Positions 8,655 to 16,565 of a stretch of DNA of 64,000 nucleotides are shown here, piece after piece. The notes below the pieces were generated by a model. The model had not been told where the DNA came from. It searched no databases and saw only the letters and a program-made list of their open reading frames with translations. Positions within the stretch are counted from its first letter, which is position 1. Every line of letters begins with the position of its first letter. Location: NCBI GenBank assembly GCA_039638595.1, contig JBDIWM010000001.1:62001-126000 (forward strand), in the 5' to 3' direction. The translations under genes and the position numbers were made by a program. This stretch comes from Atribacterota bacterium (GTDB lineage Bacteria; Atribacterota; Atribacteria; Atribacterales; Caldatribacteriaceae).

Positions 8655-9818
8655 TTACCCCCTCTCTTCTCTGAAATTCTCACCTCGCACCACCATCAAG
8701 AGCACCACCACCAGTATAAGAACCAGTAAAAAGATGGAACGAAGATTCAAAAAATCGATCCATACTCCCATCAACCAGGGAAAAAAGAGAGCCCCTATCC
8801 CCCCAAAAGCAACGGTAAAACCAATAGCCGTCGCCTGGAGATGTCCAACTTTACCGGCCACGTTGGCCACAATAAAGGGCCATATCGCCGAGTACCCCAG
8901 ACCCACGCCACCCAGAGCGAGGAGTACTAAATTCACCTGACTGGTACTGTTAAGGAGTACAAGGAATACCAGGCTAATACCCACCGCTAAACGTAATAGT
9001 CGCGGAGGAGGGAAAAAACGCGCAAGCTGTGCAAAGAGGAACCTGCCCACAGTTATGCTGCCCCAGAAAATAGCCATGGCAATTCCCCCAACATAGATGC
9101 TTGCGTTAAGTTCCCGCACCATATACGTACTCATCCAGGCAGAAGACCCAATTTCTGCTCCCACATATAAGAATATAGCCAAGAAACTGGAAAGAAGCAA
9201 ACTCCGAAAATTCAGAAGGCTCAACCAGTCCTTTTTCTCTTTCTCTACCTTAGGTACCACCAAAAATGTTCGCTCAATCGCGAAAAGAACCAGAAGCAAA
9301 AAAGAAATCAAAGCAGAAATAAAATAGAGTACCCTCCAGGAAACACCCTGACCCAGGAAAAAACCCATTAAAAATGGTCCGCTTGCTGCCCCCAGTCCAA
9401 AAGAAATCTGACTTACGTTCAACGCATACCCCTCTTCCCCTGTAAAAACTCTGGAAACAAGACCAGTAAGGGGAGCTTCACAGAATCCTCCTCCAAAACC
9501 CAAAAGGAGCATCCCCCATTTGATGGTGGAAAAACGATCCGCAAGACTCACGGTGGAAAATCCGATGAGGAGAAAAAGCTGGCTCAAAACCAAAATCCAT
9601 TTCGTCCCCACCAGGTCCGCAAGGATCCCACTACTGAAAGTAACAAGAACATAAGAGAAATAATAAAGAGAAAAAAGCTGCCCCCCTTCGGATGACGAAA
9701 TCTGAAAGCGATTCAACCATTCAGGAAGCACAGCTCCGGTGAGAACCATCGAGAGAGCCAAAAAATAAAAGGCAACGGTAACCAAAAAATAGAGTTTTTG
9801 CCGTACCTTCTTCTCCAT
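8655..9818 (-). CDS. Major facilitator superfamily transporter
   Basis: A 387-residue integral membrane protein with about 12 hydrophobic helices, beginning KLYFLVTVAFYFLALSMVL. The GILADLVGTKW segment after helix 2 is the MFS A-type loop motif (G-x-x-x-D-x-x-G). The length and pattern fit the sugar/FucP-like or general MFS group. Because it lies between the fused E1 gene and a sugar kinase in a polyol operon, the most likely cargo is a sugar or sugar alcohol brought in by ion symport, with phosphorylation inside the cell. Cargo is inference only. Confidence 0.85.
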   Translation of the reverse strand: MEKKVRQKLYFLVTVAFYFLALSMVLTGAVLPEWLNRFQISSSEGGQLFSLYYFSYVLVTFSSGILADLVGTKWILVLSQLFLLIGFSTVSLADRFSTIKWGMLLLGFGGGFCEAPLTGLVSRVFTGEEGYALNVSQISFGLGAASGPFLMGFFLGQGVSWRVLYFISALISFLLLVLFAIERTFLVVPKVEKEKKDWLSLLNFRSLLLSSFLAIFLYVGAEIGSSAWMSTYMVRELNASIYVGGIAMAIFWGSITVGRFLFAQLARFFPPPRLLRLAVGISLVFLVLLNSTSQVNLVLLALGGVGLGYSAIWPFIVANVAGKVGHLQATAIGFTVAFGGIGALFFPWLMGVWIDFLNLRSIFLLVLILVVVLLMVVRGENFREERG

Positions 9819-9837
9819 AGCCTAAGCTCCTTTTTGG

Positions 9838-9871
9838 CCCTGCAGGATCCAAAAAGTCCATACAGGGCCAT
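9838..9871 (-). repeat. Intercistronic inverted repeat between E1 and MFS genes
   Basis: On the minus strand GGCCCTG at one end pairs with CAGGGCC at the other, with a further GGA/TCC pair inside. The hairpin lies in the only sizeable gap (60 bases) inside the operon. It is not followed by a T-run, so mRNA stabilisation or partial attenuation is more likely than full termination. Confidence 0.5.
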
Positions 9872-9878
9872 TACGGTA

Positions 9879-11888
9879 TTATCGCACCAACTCCTTGACG
9901 GCTTTTACCACGTCCTGTACCTGAGGAATATAATTATCCTCTAAGTATCGGCTACAGGGAACCGGAGCATCATAAGCTCCCAGACGGATGATGGGAGCAT
10001 CCAGATAATCAAAAGCATGCTCCATAATCTGCATCCCAATCTCGGCACCTGTCCCACCGGTACGGCAGCCCTCATAGACGATAACCACTCTATTGGTTTT
10101 TCGGACCGATTGACAAATTGTCTCGATATCAAGAGGAAGAAGAGTCCTGGGATCCACCACTTCCACTTCTATTCCTTCCTGGGAAAGGAGCTGAGCTGCC
10201 TCCAGGGCCACAAGAAGCATACGGGAATAGGCAACCACCGTCACATCCCGCCCCTCTCTTTTTATATCTGCCACACCAATGGGAATGATGTACTCCTCAT
10301 CTGGAAGAGGGCCCTTCGTGTTATAAAGCATCTTGTGTTCGATAAAAAGAATGGGATTATCTTCTCGAATCGCCGCTTTCAACAATCCTTTAGCATCAAA
10401 AGGAGTCCCCGGCATCACCACCTTGAGTCCTGGAACATGCAAAAACCAGGCTTCCAGGCTCTGCGCATGTTGCGCGCCCGAAGAACGCCCACATCCACCT
10501 TCGGTACGGATCACCATGGGAACCCGAGCTTTCCCACCAAACATGTAACGAATTTTGGCCCCCTGGTTAACCAGCTGGTCCATAGCCAGAGTGAGAAAAT
10601 CAATATACATGATCTCCCCTACAGGACGTAAACCAGTCATCGCCGAACCTACGCAGCAACCAACAATGGCCGCCTCAGAAATGGGAGTATTACAAATCCG
10701 TTCTCCCCTGCATTCCTGCCACAATCCCCTCGTCACCCCGTAAGCTCCTCCATAGAGTCCAATATCTTCCCCGATAAGCACCACATTTTCGTCACGGAGC
10801 ATTTCCTCTCGAAGCGCCTCATTCAAAGCATCCCGGTAAGTTATGACTCGCATTGATTCAACGCTACCCATCTCTTCGATGGTTTTGACGACCCTCGTTC
10901 CTTTCCGCCGTTCAATCTCGGCAAAGTCCTCCTCCACATAGACGTCTCTGGTGATTTCTTCCAGTGGAGGATAGGGACTTTTTTCTGCAAAAGCAATGGC
11001 CTCTTCAACTTCCTTTTCCACTTCCTCGTCGATTTTTCGCAGATCCTCTTCCAGAACCCCACCATTCTCCAAAAGCCACTTTCGATACCGCTTGATTGGG
11101 TCCCTCTCCTTCCACTGTTTTTCCTCTTCTTTGGTCCGATAGACCCGGGGGTCGTTTTTGGAGTGCCCCAGATACCGATAGGTCTTGCACTCAATGAGGG
11201 TAGGACCATCACCCCGGCGAGCCCGTTCTGCAGCCTGTTCTACCGCCTCTTTGACTGCCAGCACGTCCATTCCATCCACGACCAGTCCCGGAATTCCGTA
11301 AGCCTGAGCCCGTTCAGCGATATCCTGGATGGGAAACGCCTCTCTGACTGGTGTAGACATGGCATAGAGGTTATTTTCACACACAAAAACGACCGGTAAC
11401 TTCCACACCGCTGCCAGGTTCACAGCCTCGTGAAATGCTCCGGTGTTTACGGCTCCATCCCCAAAAAAACACACTGTAACTTTACCACTGTTTTTGTATT
11501 TAGCCGTAAAGCCGGAACCAACGGCAATGGGGATCCCACCACCGACAATCCCGTTGGCTCCCAGATTAAACGCATCGAGGTCCGCAATGTGCAGCGAACC
11601 ACCCTTTCCCTTACAGTACCCATCGATTTTCCCATACAGCTCAGCCATCATTTTATCGAGTGTAGCCCCTTTGGCAATACAGTGACCATGCCCCCGATGG
11701 GTAGAAGTGATGTAATCGTCGGAGTGGATTCCATGACATGCCCCCACTGCCACTGCTTCCTCGCCAATGTAGAGATGGGTTGTTCCTCGAATCTTATCCT
11801 GACTGAAGAGATCGCTCACCGTTTCTTCAAAACGGCGGATGCGAAGCATATCCTTATACATGGCTAAAAGTTTTTCTCTATTTTCCAT
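9879..11888 (-). CDS. 2-oxo acid dehydrogenase E1, alpha and beta subunits fused
   Basis: At 669 residues this is an E1 alpha and E1 beta joined in one chain. The first half (about 1-330) is alpha, with the thiamine diphosphate motif GDGAVNTGAFHEA ending at ENNLYAM, and THRGHGH and YRYLGHSKNDP. The second half starts near residue 345 with VITYRDALNEAL and has IGEDIGLYGGAYG and PISEAAIVG, typical of beta subunits. The start is the ATG at 11888 with GGAGGTG 5 bases upstream. It would decarboxylate a 2-oxo acid or cleave acetoin and pass the acyl unit to the E2 at 523-1767. The E1 and E2 genes are 8 kb apart within one operon, which is unusual. Substrate unknown. Confidence 0.92.
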   Translation of the reverse strand: MENREKLLAMYKDMLRIRRFEETVSDLFSQDKIRGTTHLYIGEEAVAVGACHGIHSDDYITSTHRGHGHCIAKGATLDKMMAELYGKIDGYCKGKGGSLHIADLDAFNLGANGIVGGGIPIAVGSGFTAKYKNSGKVTVCFFGDGAVNTGAFHEAVNLAAVWKLPVVFVCENNLYAMSTPVREAFPIQDIAERAQAYGIPGLVVDGMDVLAVKEAVEQAAERARRGDGPTLIECKTYRYLGHSKNDPRVYRTKEEEKQWKERDPIKRYRKWLLENGGVLEEDLRKIDEEVEKEVEEAIAFAEKSPYPPLEEITRDVYVEEDFAEIERRKGTRVVKTIEEMGSVESMRVITYRDALNEALREEMLRDENVVLIGEDIGLYGGAYGVTRGLWQECRGERICNTPISEAAIVGCCVGSAMTGLRPVGEIMYIDFLTLAMDQLVNQGAKIRYMFGGKARVPMVIRTEGGCGRSSGAQHAQSLEAWFLHVPGLKVVMPGTPFDAKGLLKAAIREDNPILFIEHKMLYNTKGPLPDEEYIIPIGVADIKREGRDVTVVAYSRMLLVALEAAQLLSQEGIEVEVVDPRTLLPLDIETICQSVRKTNRVVIVYEGCRTGGTGAEIGMQIMEHAFDYLDAPIIRLGAYDAPVPCSRYLEDNYIPQVQDVVKAVKELVR

Positions 11889-11928
11889 AAAGACACCTCC
11901 ATTCATTTTCATCAATGTTTGAACCCCA

Positions 11929-13110
11929 CTACCGAACTTTCGTGTGCAACCAGAAATGATAAGAAGCAAGGACCTCCTTCCCTATCTCACTCTCCGGATC
12001 AAGCGCACACACCTCTTTTATGACCTCTTTTACCCCTTTCTTGATGATCATCTCTTGCAACATGACCGCTTCGGGATCGCCAGAAAAATCGTAATGGAGG
12101 GCTGCTCCGCAGGCCATGGCAATAAACCGCGGAAAAATTCCCTGGGAAAGACAAAGATGAATGCCTCCCACCAGCCTATCGTCTGGCTTTAACTTCCGGA
12201 GCGGTTCTCGTCCCACCCGTTCCACTGTATCCATCAGAGCCGGATTAGCAAAGCGTTCCTTGAGGTCTTGTACCATTTCTTTTGTCTCAGTACGGTTGAT
12301 GGCAGGATACTTGTGAAACAGAGAACGCGTAACCTCCTCCCACACACCCCCCAAAATCCCTTCAACCTCTGGATCATGAATGGCTTCATGAATATAGGCA
12401 TATTTTTTCAGGTATCCCACGTATGCCAGCACTGCATGACCCAGGTTGTGAAGAAAAAGTTTTTTATCCACCTCAGCTTGAAAATCACTGGCTGGTTTTA
12501 ATCCTGAAATGGAAGGAACCGAACCCCTTACTGCCCCGACATCAAAAGGAAGTTTATGATAGGATTCAGCCACAATAAGGAGGGGGTCGTTAATTCCATA
12601 CCGCTCTCCAATAACTGGAACCATTCTGGCAACCACCGTTCCCACAAAACCAACTTTTTGCTGACAGAAATCTTTTCCCAGAGGCGAAAGATACGCCTCC
12701 ACTTCTTTCCGCAGCAAGACCGGAGCATCTTTCAAGTTCTCACAGAGAAATACGTTGAGAAACTGAGGATTAGCCCTAAACCTTTTTTCAATTCCCCGAG
12801 CCAAGGTTCGGGCAATTAGTTGTAGATTTTTTACTCCCACTGCGGTAAAAACGATTTCTGCCCCGCCAACAGCGTCAATCACTCGGTCCTCTTCCTCACT
12901 TGAGAGTGCTTCAATGCGGTCGATCAGAAGGTCGTGAGCGGTCCCATCTTTATCCAGAAGCCGCAACGGATACCTTCCTTTTTCGTTAAGAAGCTTTACC
13001 AGTTCCTGGTTCGCTTCTACAAAAATCGTCCGGAAACCCGATTCCCAGAGGAGATGTCCAATAAAACCCCGTCCAATGTTACCAGCCCCAAATTGAACTC
13101 CATATTTCAT
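11929..13110 (-). CDS. mtlD: Mannitol-1-phosphate 5-dehydrogenase
   Basis: A 393-residue polyol-specific long-chain dehydrogenase starting MKYGVQFGAGNIGRGFIG, the NAD-binding motif of MtlD. The conserved catalytic block with lysine, asparagine and histidine is in FLHNLGHAVLAYVGYLK. It oxidises mannitol 1-phosphate (or a similar polyol phosphate) to fructose 6-phosphate with NAD. I chose the ATG at 13110 since GGAGG lies 8 bases upstream; the upstream TTG at 13125 overlaps the site. It follows the PfkB kinase by 4 bases. No PTS genes are visible, so the phosphorylated substrate would have to come from a kinase such as PfkB or FGGY. Confidence 0.9.
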   Translation of the reverse strand: MKYGVQFGAGNIGRGFIGHLLWESGFRTIFVEANQELVKLLNEKGRYPLRLLDKDGTAHDLLIDRIEALSSEEEDRVIDAVGGAEIVFTAVGVKNLQLIARTLARGIEKRFRANPQFLNVFLCENLKDAPVLLRKEVEAYLSPLGKDFCQQKVGFVGTVVARMVPVIGERYGINDPLLIVAESYHKLPFDVGAVRGSVPSISGLKPASDFQAEVDKKLFLHNLGHAVLAYVGYLKKYAYIHEAIHDPEVEGILGGVWEEVTRSLFHKYPAINRTETKEMVQDLKERFANPALMDTVERVGREPLRKLKPDDRLVGGIHLCLSQGIFPRFIAMACGAALHYDFSGDPEAVMLQEMIIKKGVKEVIKEVCALDPESEIGKEVLASYHFWLHTKVR

Positions 13111-13114
13111 CGTT

Positions 13115-14056
13115 TTATCCTCCAACTTCAGGCTGTTTCATAAAAGCCAGCACCTCTCCCAGAGTCCCCACACCTTCAGTAGCACCCATCTTCTGGACAC
13201 ACATCGCCCCACAAGCGTTGGCAAACCGACCCACCTCGTAAAGGTCCCATCCTTTCAAGTATCCGGTGAGAAAGCCCGCCGCAAAAGCATCACCTGCACC
13301 AGTGCCATCCACTACTTTCACCCGAAAGGGAGGAACAACAATTTTTTCTTCATCAGTCATAATAAAACTTCCTTCTGCACCCATTTTGATCGCCACAATT
13401 TTGATTCCCCAATCAAGGAAAAACTGTGCTATTTCGACAAGGCTCGTTTTACCAGAGATCCGGGATGATTCGTCCCGATTAGAGATGAAAATGTCGATAT
13501 GCGGTAAAACCGGTTTAATCGTAGCCAACCACTTTCCAGTATCATCCCAGGCTGTATCTAAAGACGTTATCACTCCCAGACCCTTTGCCCGCCGAAAAAG
13601 GAGCGCAGTCTCTTCTCCATCAAAACCAGGCATCAGAAAGCTCCCAGCTACATGGACGATTTGAACATCTGCCAAGAACTCATCCCGTACATCCTGCGCT
13701 CGCAGGCAAGAATTCGTCCCGGGGTAGTGGAGAAAAGTTCGTTCCCCAGCCGTGTCAAGAATGACCATGGTCGCCGAAGTATGGTACACTTCATCCAGAG
13801 CTACCCCCCGAGCGTCCACTCCATGCCGTTCCAGAGAACGGATGACCACCTCACCCAGGTCATCTTTTCCAACCTTTCCTACTACCGTAACCTCTTCCCC
13901 CAGCTTCCGCAACACCACTCCAGTGTTGTGGGCACATCCACCAACATGGAGTTCCATTTCCGGAACGAGCATTAACTTTCCCTTCTCCGGTAAACGATCA
14001 ATGGGCCGGCCAATGAGGTCTGCAACCAGAATTCCCACACAGGTTATCCGTGCCAT
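13115..14056 (-). CDS. PfkB-family (ribokinase-like) carbohydrate kinase
   Basis: A 313-residue kinase with the N-terminal PfkB-type GGCAHNTGVVLRKLG motif and the C-terminal signature VVDGTGAGDAFAAGF, where the second Asp is the catalytic base. It would phosphorylate a sugar or polyol using ATP. It is the first enzyme gene after the SorC regulator (3-base gap) and precedes mtlD, so it may supply the phosphorylated polyol for MtlD. That coupling is inference from order. Confidence 0.88.
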   Translation of the reverse strand: MARITCVGILVADLIGRPIDRLPEKGKLMLVPEMELHVGGCAHNTGVVLRKLGEEVTVVGKVGKDDLGEVVIRSLERHGVDARGVALDEVYHTSATMVILDTAGERTFLHYPGTNSCLRAQDVRDEFLADVQIVHVAGSFLMPGFDGEETALLFRRAKGLGVITSLDTAWDDTGKWLATIKPVLPHIDIFISNRDESSRISGKTSLVEIAQFFLDWGIKIVAIKMGAEGSFIMTDEEKIVVPPFRVKVVDGTGAGDAFAAGFLTGYLKGWDLYEVGRFANACGAMCVQKMGATEGVGTLGEVLAFMKQPEVGG

Positions 14057-14059
14057 ACC

Positions 14060-15013
14060 TTACCCCTCTCCCTTCTCATATTCCACAATTTTGAGCGCCG
14101 TCGGCTCATCAGTAATGAGAATTTTGATGTACCCACCATGCAGAGCCCCCAAAATCGCTTCCACTTTATTCAGTCCTCCAGCAATCCCAATGACATTCTG
14201 CATCCTTTTGACATCCTCCAAAGGAATAGCCACCGTTCGGCGATGCAAAGGCGTATCCACAATGTTTCCCCAAACGTCGTAAAACTGTCCAACGATATCT
14301 CCTACCGCTCCCTTCTGCCTCAGGAGTTCCCATTCGTGATAATCAATAAATCCAGTAAGAGAATAAATAGAATACCGTGCATCCACAGTTCCAATCCCTA
14401 CCAAAGACCACTTGGCCTGGCGAGCAAGGTCCAAAGTCCGACGATTGATTCGTTCATTGAGGTAAAAATTCCGTACGTCCTCGCTTTCCACCACTGCCGG
14501 CGCGTAGAGATAATAGCACTCACCTTCAAAAATCGAGGCAAGTTTCTCCCCAATGGTATAGGGATTGAGTGACGCAGAAGAAGTGAGTCCCCCCACCAGA
14601 GTGACAAACTTAAGATTCTTGACCTCCGCTTTTTTGATGGAAAGGGCCACCTGCTTCAGAGTTCTTCCCCAGGCAATGCCCACCAAGTCCCCATCTCGTA
14701 AAACTCGTTCCAGGTACCAGGCACCAGCTCGACCCAAACTTTCAAAAATAGTTTCCTGAGAGGGTACCGGTACCACCAGAACATCCTTAAGGGTGGGAAA
14801 AAGCCGAGAAAGCTGTCTCTCAACTTCAAGACAGCTCCGATAGGGAGAAGCAATGGAAATTTTTACAATGCCTATTTTCTGAGCCTTGTCAACCAGGCGA
14901 GCCACCTTGGGTTGAGAAATCCCCAGATACGAAGCAATCGTTCCCTGAGTCATTCCCTCCACAAAGTGAAGCCACGCCACCCGGGTCATCAATTCCAGGT
15001 CATCTTCATCCAT
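14060..15013 (-). CDS. SorC/DeoR-family sugar-responsive transcription regulator
   Basis: The 317-residue protein has an N-terminal helix-turn-helix (TQGTIASYLGISQPKVARL, about residues 22-40) and a C-terminal sugar-binding domain with the LVGGL and GIGTVDA segments typical of SorC/CggR. Members bind a phosphorylated sugar and dissociate from or activate the promoter. It is the first gene of the 13-gene polyol operon. A promoter and a dyad lie immediately upstream, so self-regulation of the whole operon is likely. Effector unknown. Confidence 0.88.
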   Translation of the reverse strand: MDEDDLELMTRVAWLHFVEGMTQGTIASYLGISQPKVARLVDKAQKIGIVKISIASPYRSCLEVERQLSRLFPTLKDVLVVPVPSQETIFESLGRAGAWYLERVLRDGDLVGIAWGRTLKQVALSIKKAEVKNLKFVTLVGGLTSSASLNPYTIGEKLASIFEGECYYLYAPAVVESEDVRNFYLNERINRRTLDLARQAKWSLVGIGTVDARYSIYSLTGFIDYHEWELLRQKGAVGDIVGQFYDVWGNIVDTPLHRRTVAIPLEDVKRMQNVIGIAGGLNKVEAILGALHGGYIKILITDEPTALKIVEYEKGEG

Positions 15014-15016
15014 AGA

Positions 15017-15037
15017 ATTATTCCTAAAAAGAATAAT
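15017..15037. promoter_or_regulatory. Likely operator for the SorC-family regulator
   Basis: ATTATTC and GAATAAT form a perfect 7-base inverted repeat separated by 7 bases, 3 bases before the regulator's ATG and just downstream of a promoter -10 box. The position is suitable for repression of the polyol operon. The protein-site pairing is inferred from location. Confidence 0.45.
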
Positions 15038-15048
15038 ATTTCAAATAT

Positions 15049-15076
15049 ATTGTACAAACAGAGGCAAAAAAATCAA
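15049..15076 (-). promoter_or_regulatory. Sigma-70-type promoter of the polyol operon
   Basis: Read on the minus strand, TTGATT (15071-15076) and TACAAT (15049-15054) are 16 bases apart, upstream of the SorC gene and its dyad. This is the best promoter candidate for the operon from 15013 down to 1. Confidence 0.5.
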
Positions 15077-15106
15077 TAACTCTTATAACAAAGAATAAAT
15101 TTTCGC

Positions 15107-15841
15107 TTACTTCCCTGAAGCAATGGCCAGTACCCGAACCGTTCGACAACCCGCCTGCTTCAGGACCCTACTTAAAGCATCCACTGTGGCTCGAGAAGTC
15201 AAAACATCGTCAATAATAAGAATACGATTGCCCTGGTGGGATATTGGTTGTACCATCCGGAAGGCATTCTGGACATTCTTCCGCCGCTCTCGAAGGCTTA
15301 AACCGACCTGGGGGACGGTGTGTTTCCATCGAATGACAGCCCCATTCAGAAGGGGAATCCCAAACTGGACACTCAAGTTCCGAGCCAGAAGTAACGTCTG
15401 GTTAAACCCTCTTTCTTTTAACCGCTTGGGGTGTAAGGGTACCGGCAAGATATAATCGACCTCTCGTAAAAAAGGGTGTTCTTCCATGTATTCGACCAGC
15501 AAATGGACAAAAAAGGGGATAAAAGAGAAGACCCCCTGATATTTCAGAGCATGGATACATTCCCGAATCGGGGTTTCATAGAGCGTTACAGCCCTCGCTT
15601 CATCGAAGTGAAACGAAAAACTCTGACAACGTCGGCAGAGAAGAATCCGTCCTCCTGCAACGGGTCTTCCACAACGAACGCAAAACGGAGTCCTTAAGAA
15701 AGGAACCTGCAAAAGGCATTGTTCACAGAGAGGAAAACCGGATGAGGAAGGAAGATAACGAGCACAAGCCACACAATGCTGGGGAAGGAAAAAATTGCAT
15801 AAACCCTCAAGGAGGTTTATATTCCTATCTCGATCTACCAT
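15107..15841 (-). CDS. comF: ComF-family phosphoribosyltransferase-like protein
   Basis: A 244-residue ComF/GntX protein. The N-terminal third has a zinc-ribbon with paired cysteines (CVAC, CEQC, CVRCG, CRRCQ). The C-terminal part is a PRTase fold with the PRPP-binding motif ILIIDDVLTSRATVDAL. ComF proteins take part in natural DNA uptake in some bacteria, but no other competence gene lies nearby. It follows tenA by 62 bases on the same strand. Family call is firm; role in DNA uptake here is not shown. Confidence 0.85.
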   Translation of the reverse strand: MVDRDRNINLLEGLCNFFLPQHCVACARYLPSSSGFPLCEQCLLQVPFLRTPFCVRCGRPVAGGRILLCRRCQSFSFHFDEARAVTLYETPIRECIHALKYQGVFSFIPFFVHLLVEYMEEHPFLREVDYILPVPLHPKRLKERGFNQTLLLARNLSVQFGIPLLNGAVIRWKHTVPQVGLSLRERRKNVQNAFRMVQPISHQGNRILIIDDVLTSRATVDALSRVLKQAGCRTVRVLAIASGK

Positions 15842-15903
15842 GAAAACCGATCCCGTTCACAAAGTCCACCCGATTGCCAATGTCACTCAGGTATCATTCA
15901 CCC

Positions 15904-16545
15904 TCAATGAAATGCATAACTCTCCTCCCAAAAGCGATACTCAAACCAAGTGGCCCGTTGAAAAAGACCAACGAGATTCACGTGCTTTCTTTCTGAAACA
16001 CCACTCAGCTCTTCTTCCACGCGGGTAAGAAGCTCACTGGTAATCCGCCTATACCCATCGCTGACATAACTCTCTACCCAGAAACGGTATACCGAAGGGA
16101 TATTTGTTTCTATCTGAGGAAATAGTTGTTCTCCGATTTCCAGATAACTCCAGAAACAAGGACAAATTGCAACGAGGATATCAAGCGCATCCCCTTCATA
16201 CGCCGTGCGAAGCAGAAAGTCACCATACGCAGACGCCGCTTCACCCCTGGGAAAAGTTTTTGTTTTACCTTCTTTTGCGATTACTTCATGCATTGTTATT
16301 TCACCATGTAAAGTCTCATAGAGTAGTCGAACGGCAAACCTTTTGGTCTCTCCGCACGATTTAGCCACCAGAATCCCCAAGGTGGAAAGAAGATCCTGGA
16401 GGTAGTGATCATCCTGACTTAGGTAATAATCGAACTTGGTTCGGGGAAGAACACCCCGAACCAATTCCACCAAAAATGGATGAGTCAGAATTTTCTGCCA
16501 ATCGGCGATAACGCTAAGACGAAGTTTTTGGATAAACGGCCCCAC
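15904..16545 (-). CDS. tenA: TenA/thiaminase II-family protein
   Basis: This 213-residue all-helical protein has the TenA pattern: WQKILTHPFLVEL at the N-terminus, FDYYLSQDDHYL (the acidic pyrimidine-binding residue is in this segment), a central LHGEI, and a C-terminal FWEESY with the catalytic glutamate. TenA hydrolyses aminopyrimidines for thiamin salvage. A cysteine is present in the CPCFWSYLEIG stretch where TenA-C members keep their nucleophile. No other thiamin gene and no TPP riboswitch is visible around it. It follows the chemoreceptor gene by 20 bases, a neighbourhood with no obvious metabolic link. Confidence 0.83.
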   Translation of the reverse strand: MGPFIQKLRLSVIADWQKILTHPFLVELVRGVLPRTKFDYYLSQDDHYLQDLLSTLGILVAKSCGETKRFAVRLLYETLHGEITMHEVIAKEGKTKTFPRGEAASAYGDFLLRTAYEGDALDILVAICPCFWSYLEIGEQLFPQIETNIPSVYRFWVESYVSDGYRRITSELLTRVEEELSGVSERKHVNLVGLFQRATWFEYRFWEESYAFH

Positions 16546-16565
16546 GCTTTGGTATCTCCTTACCT

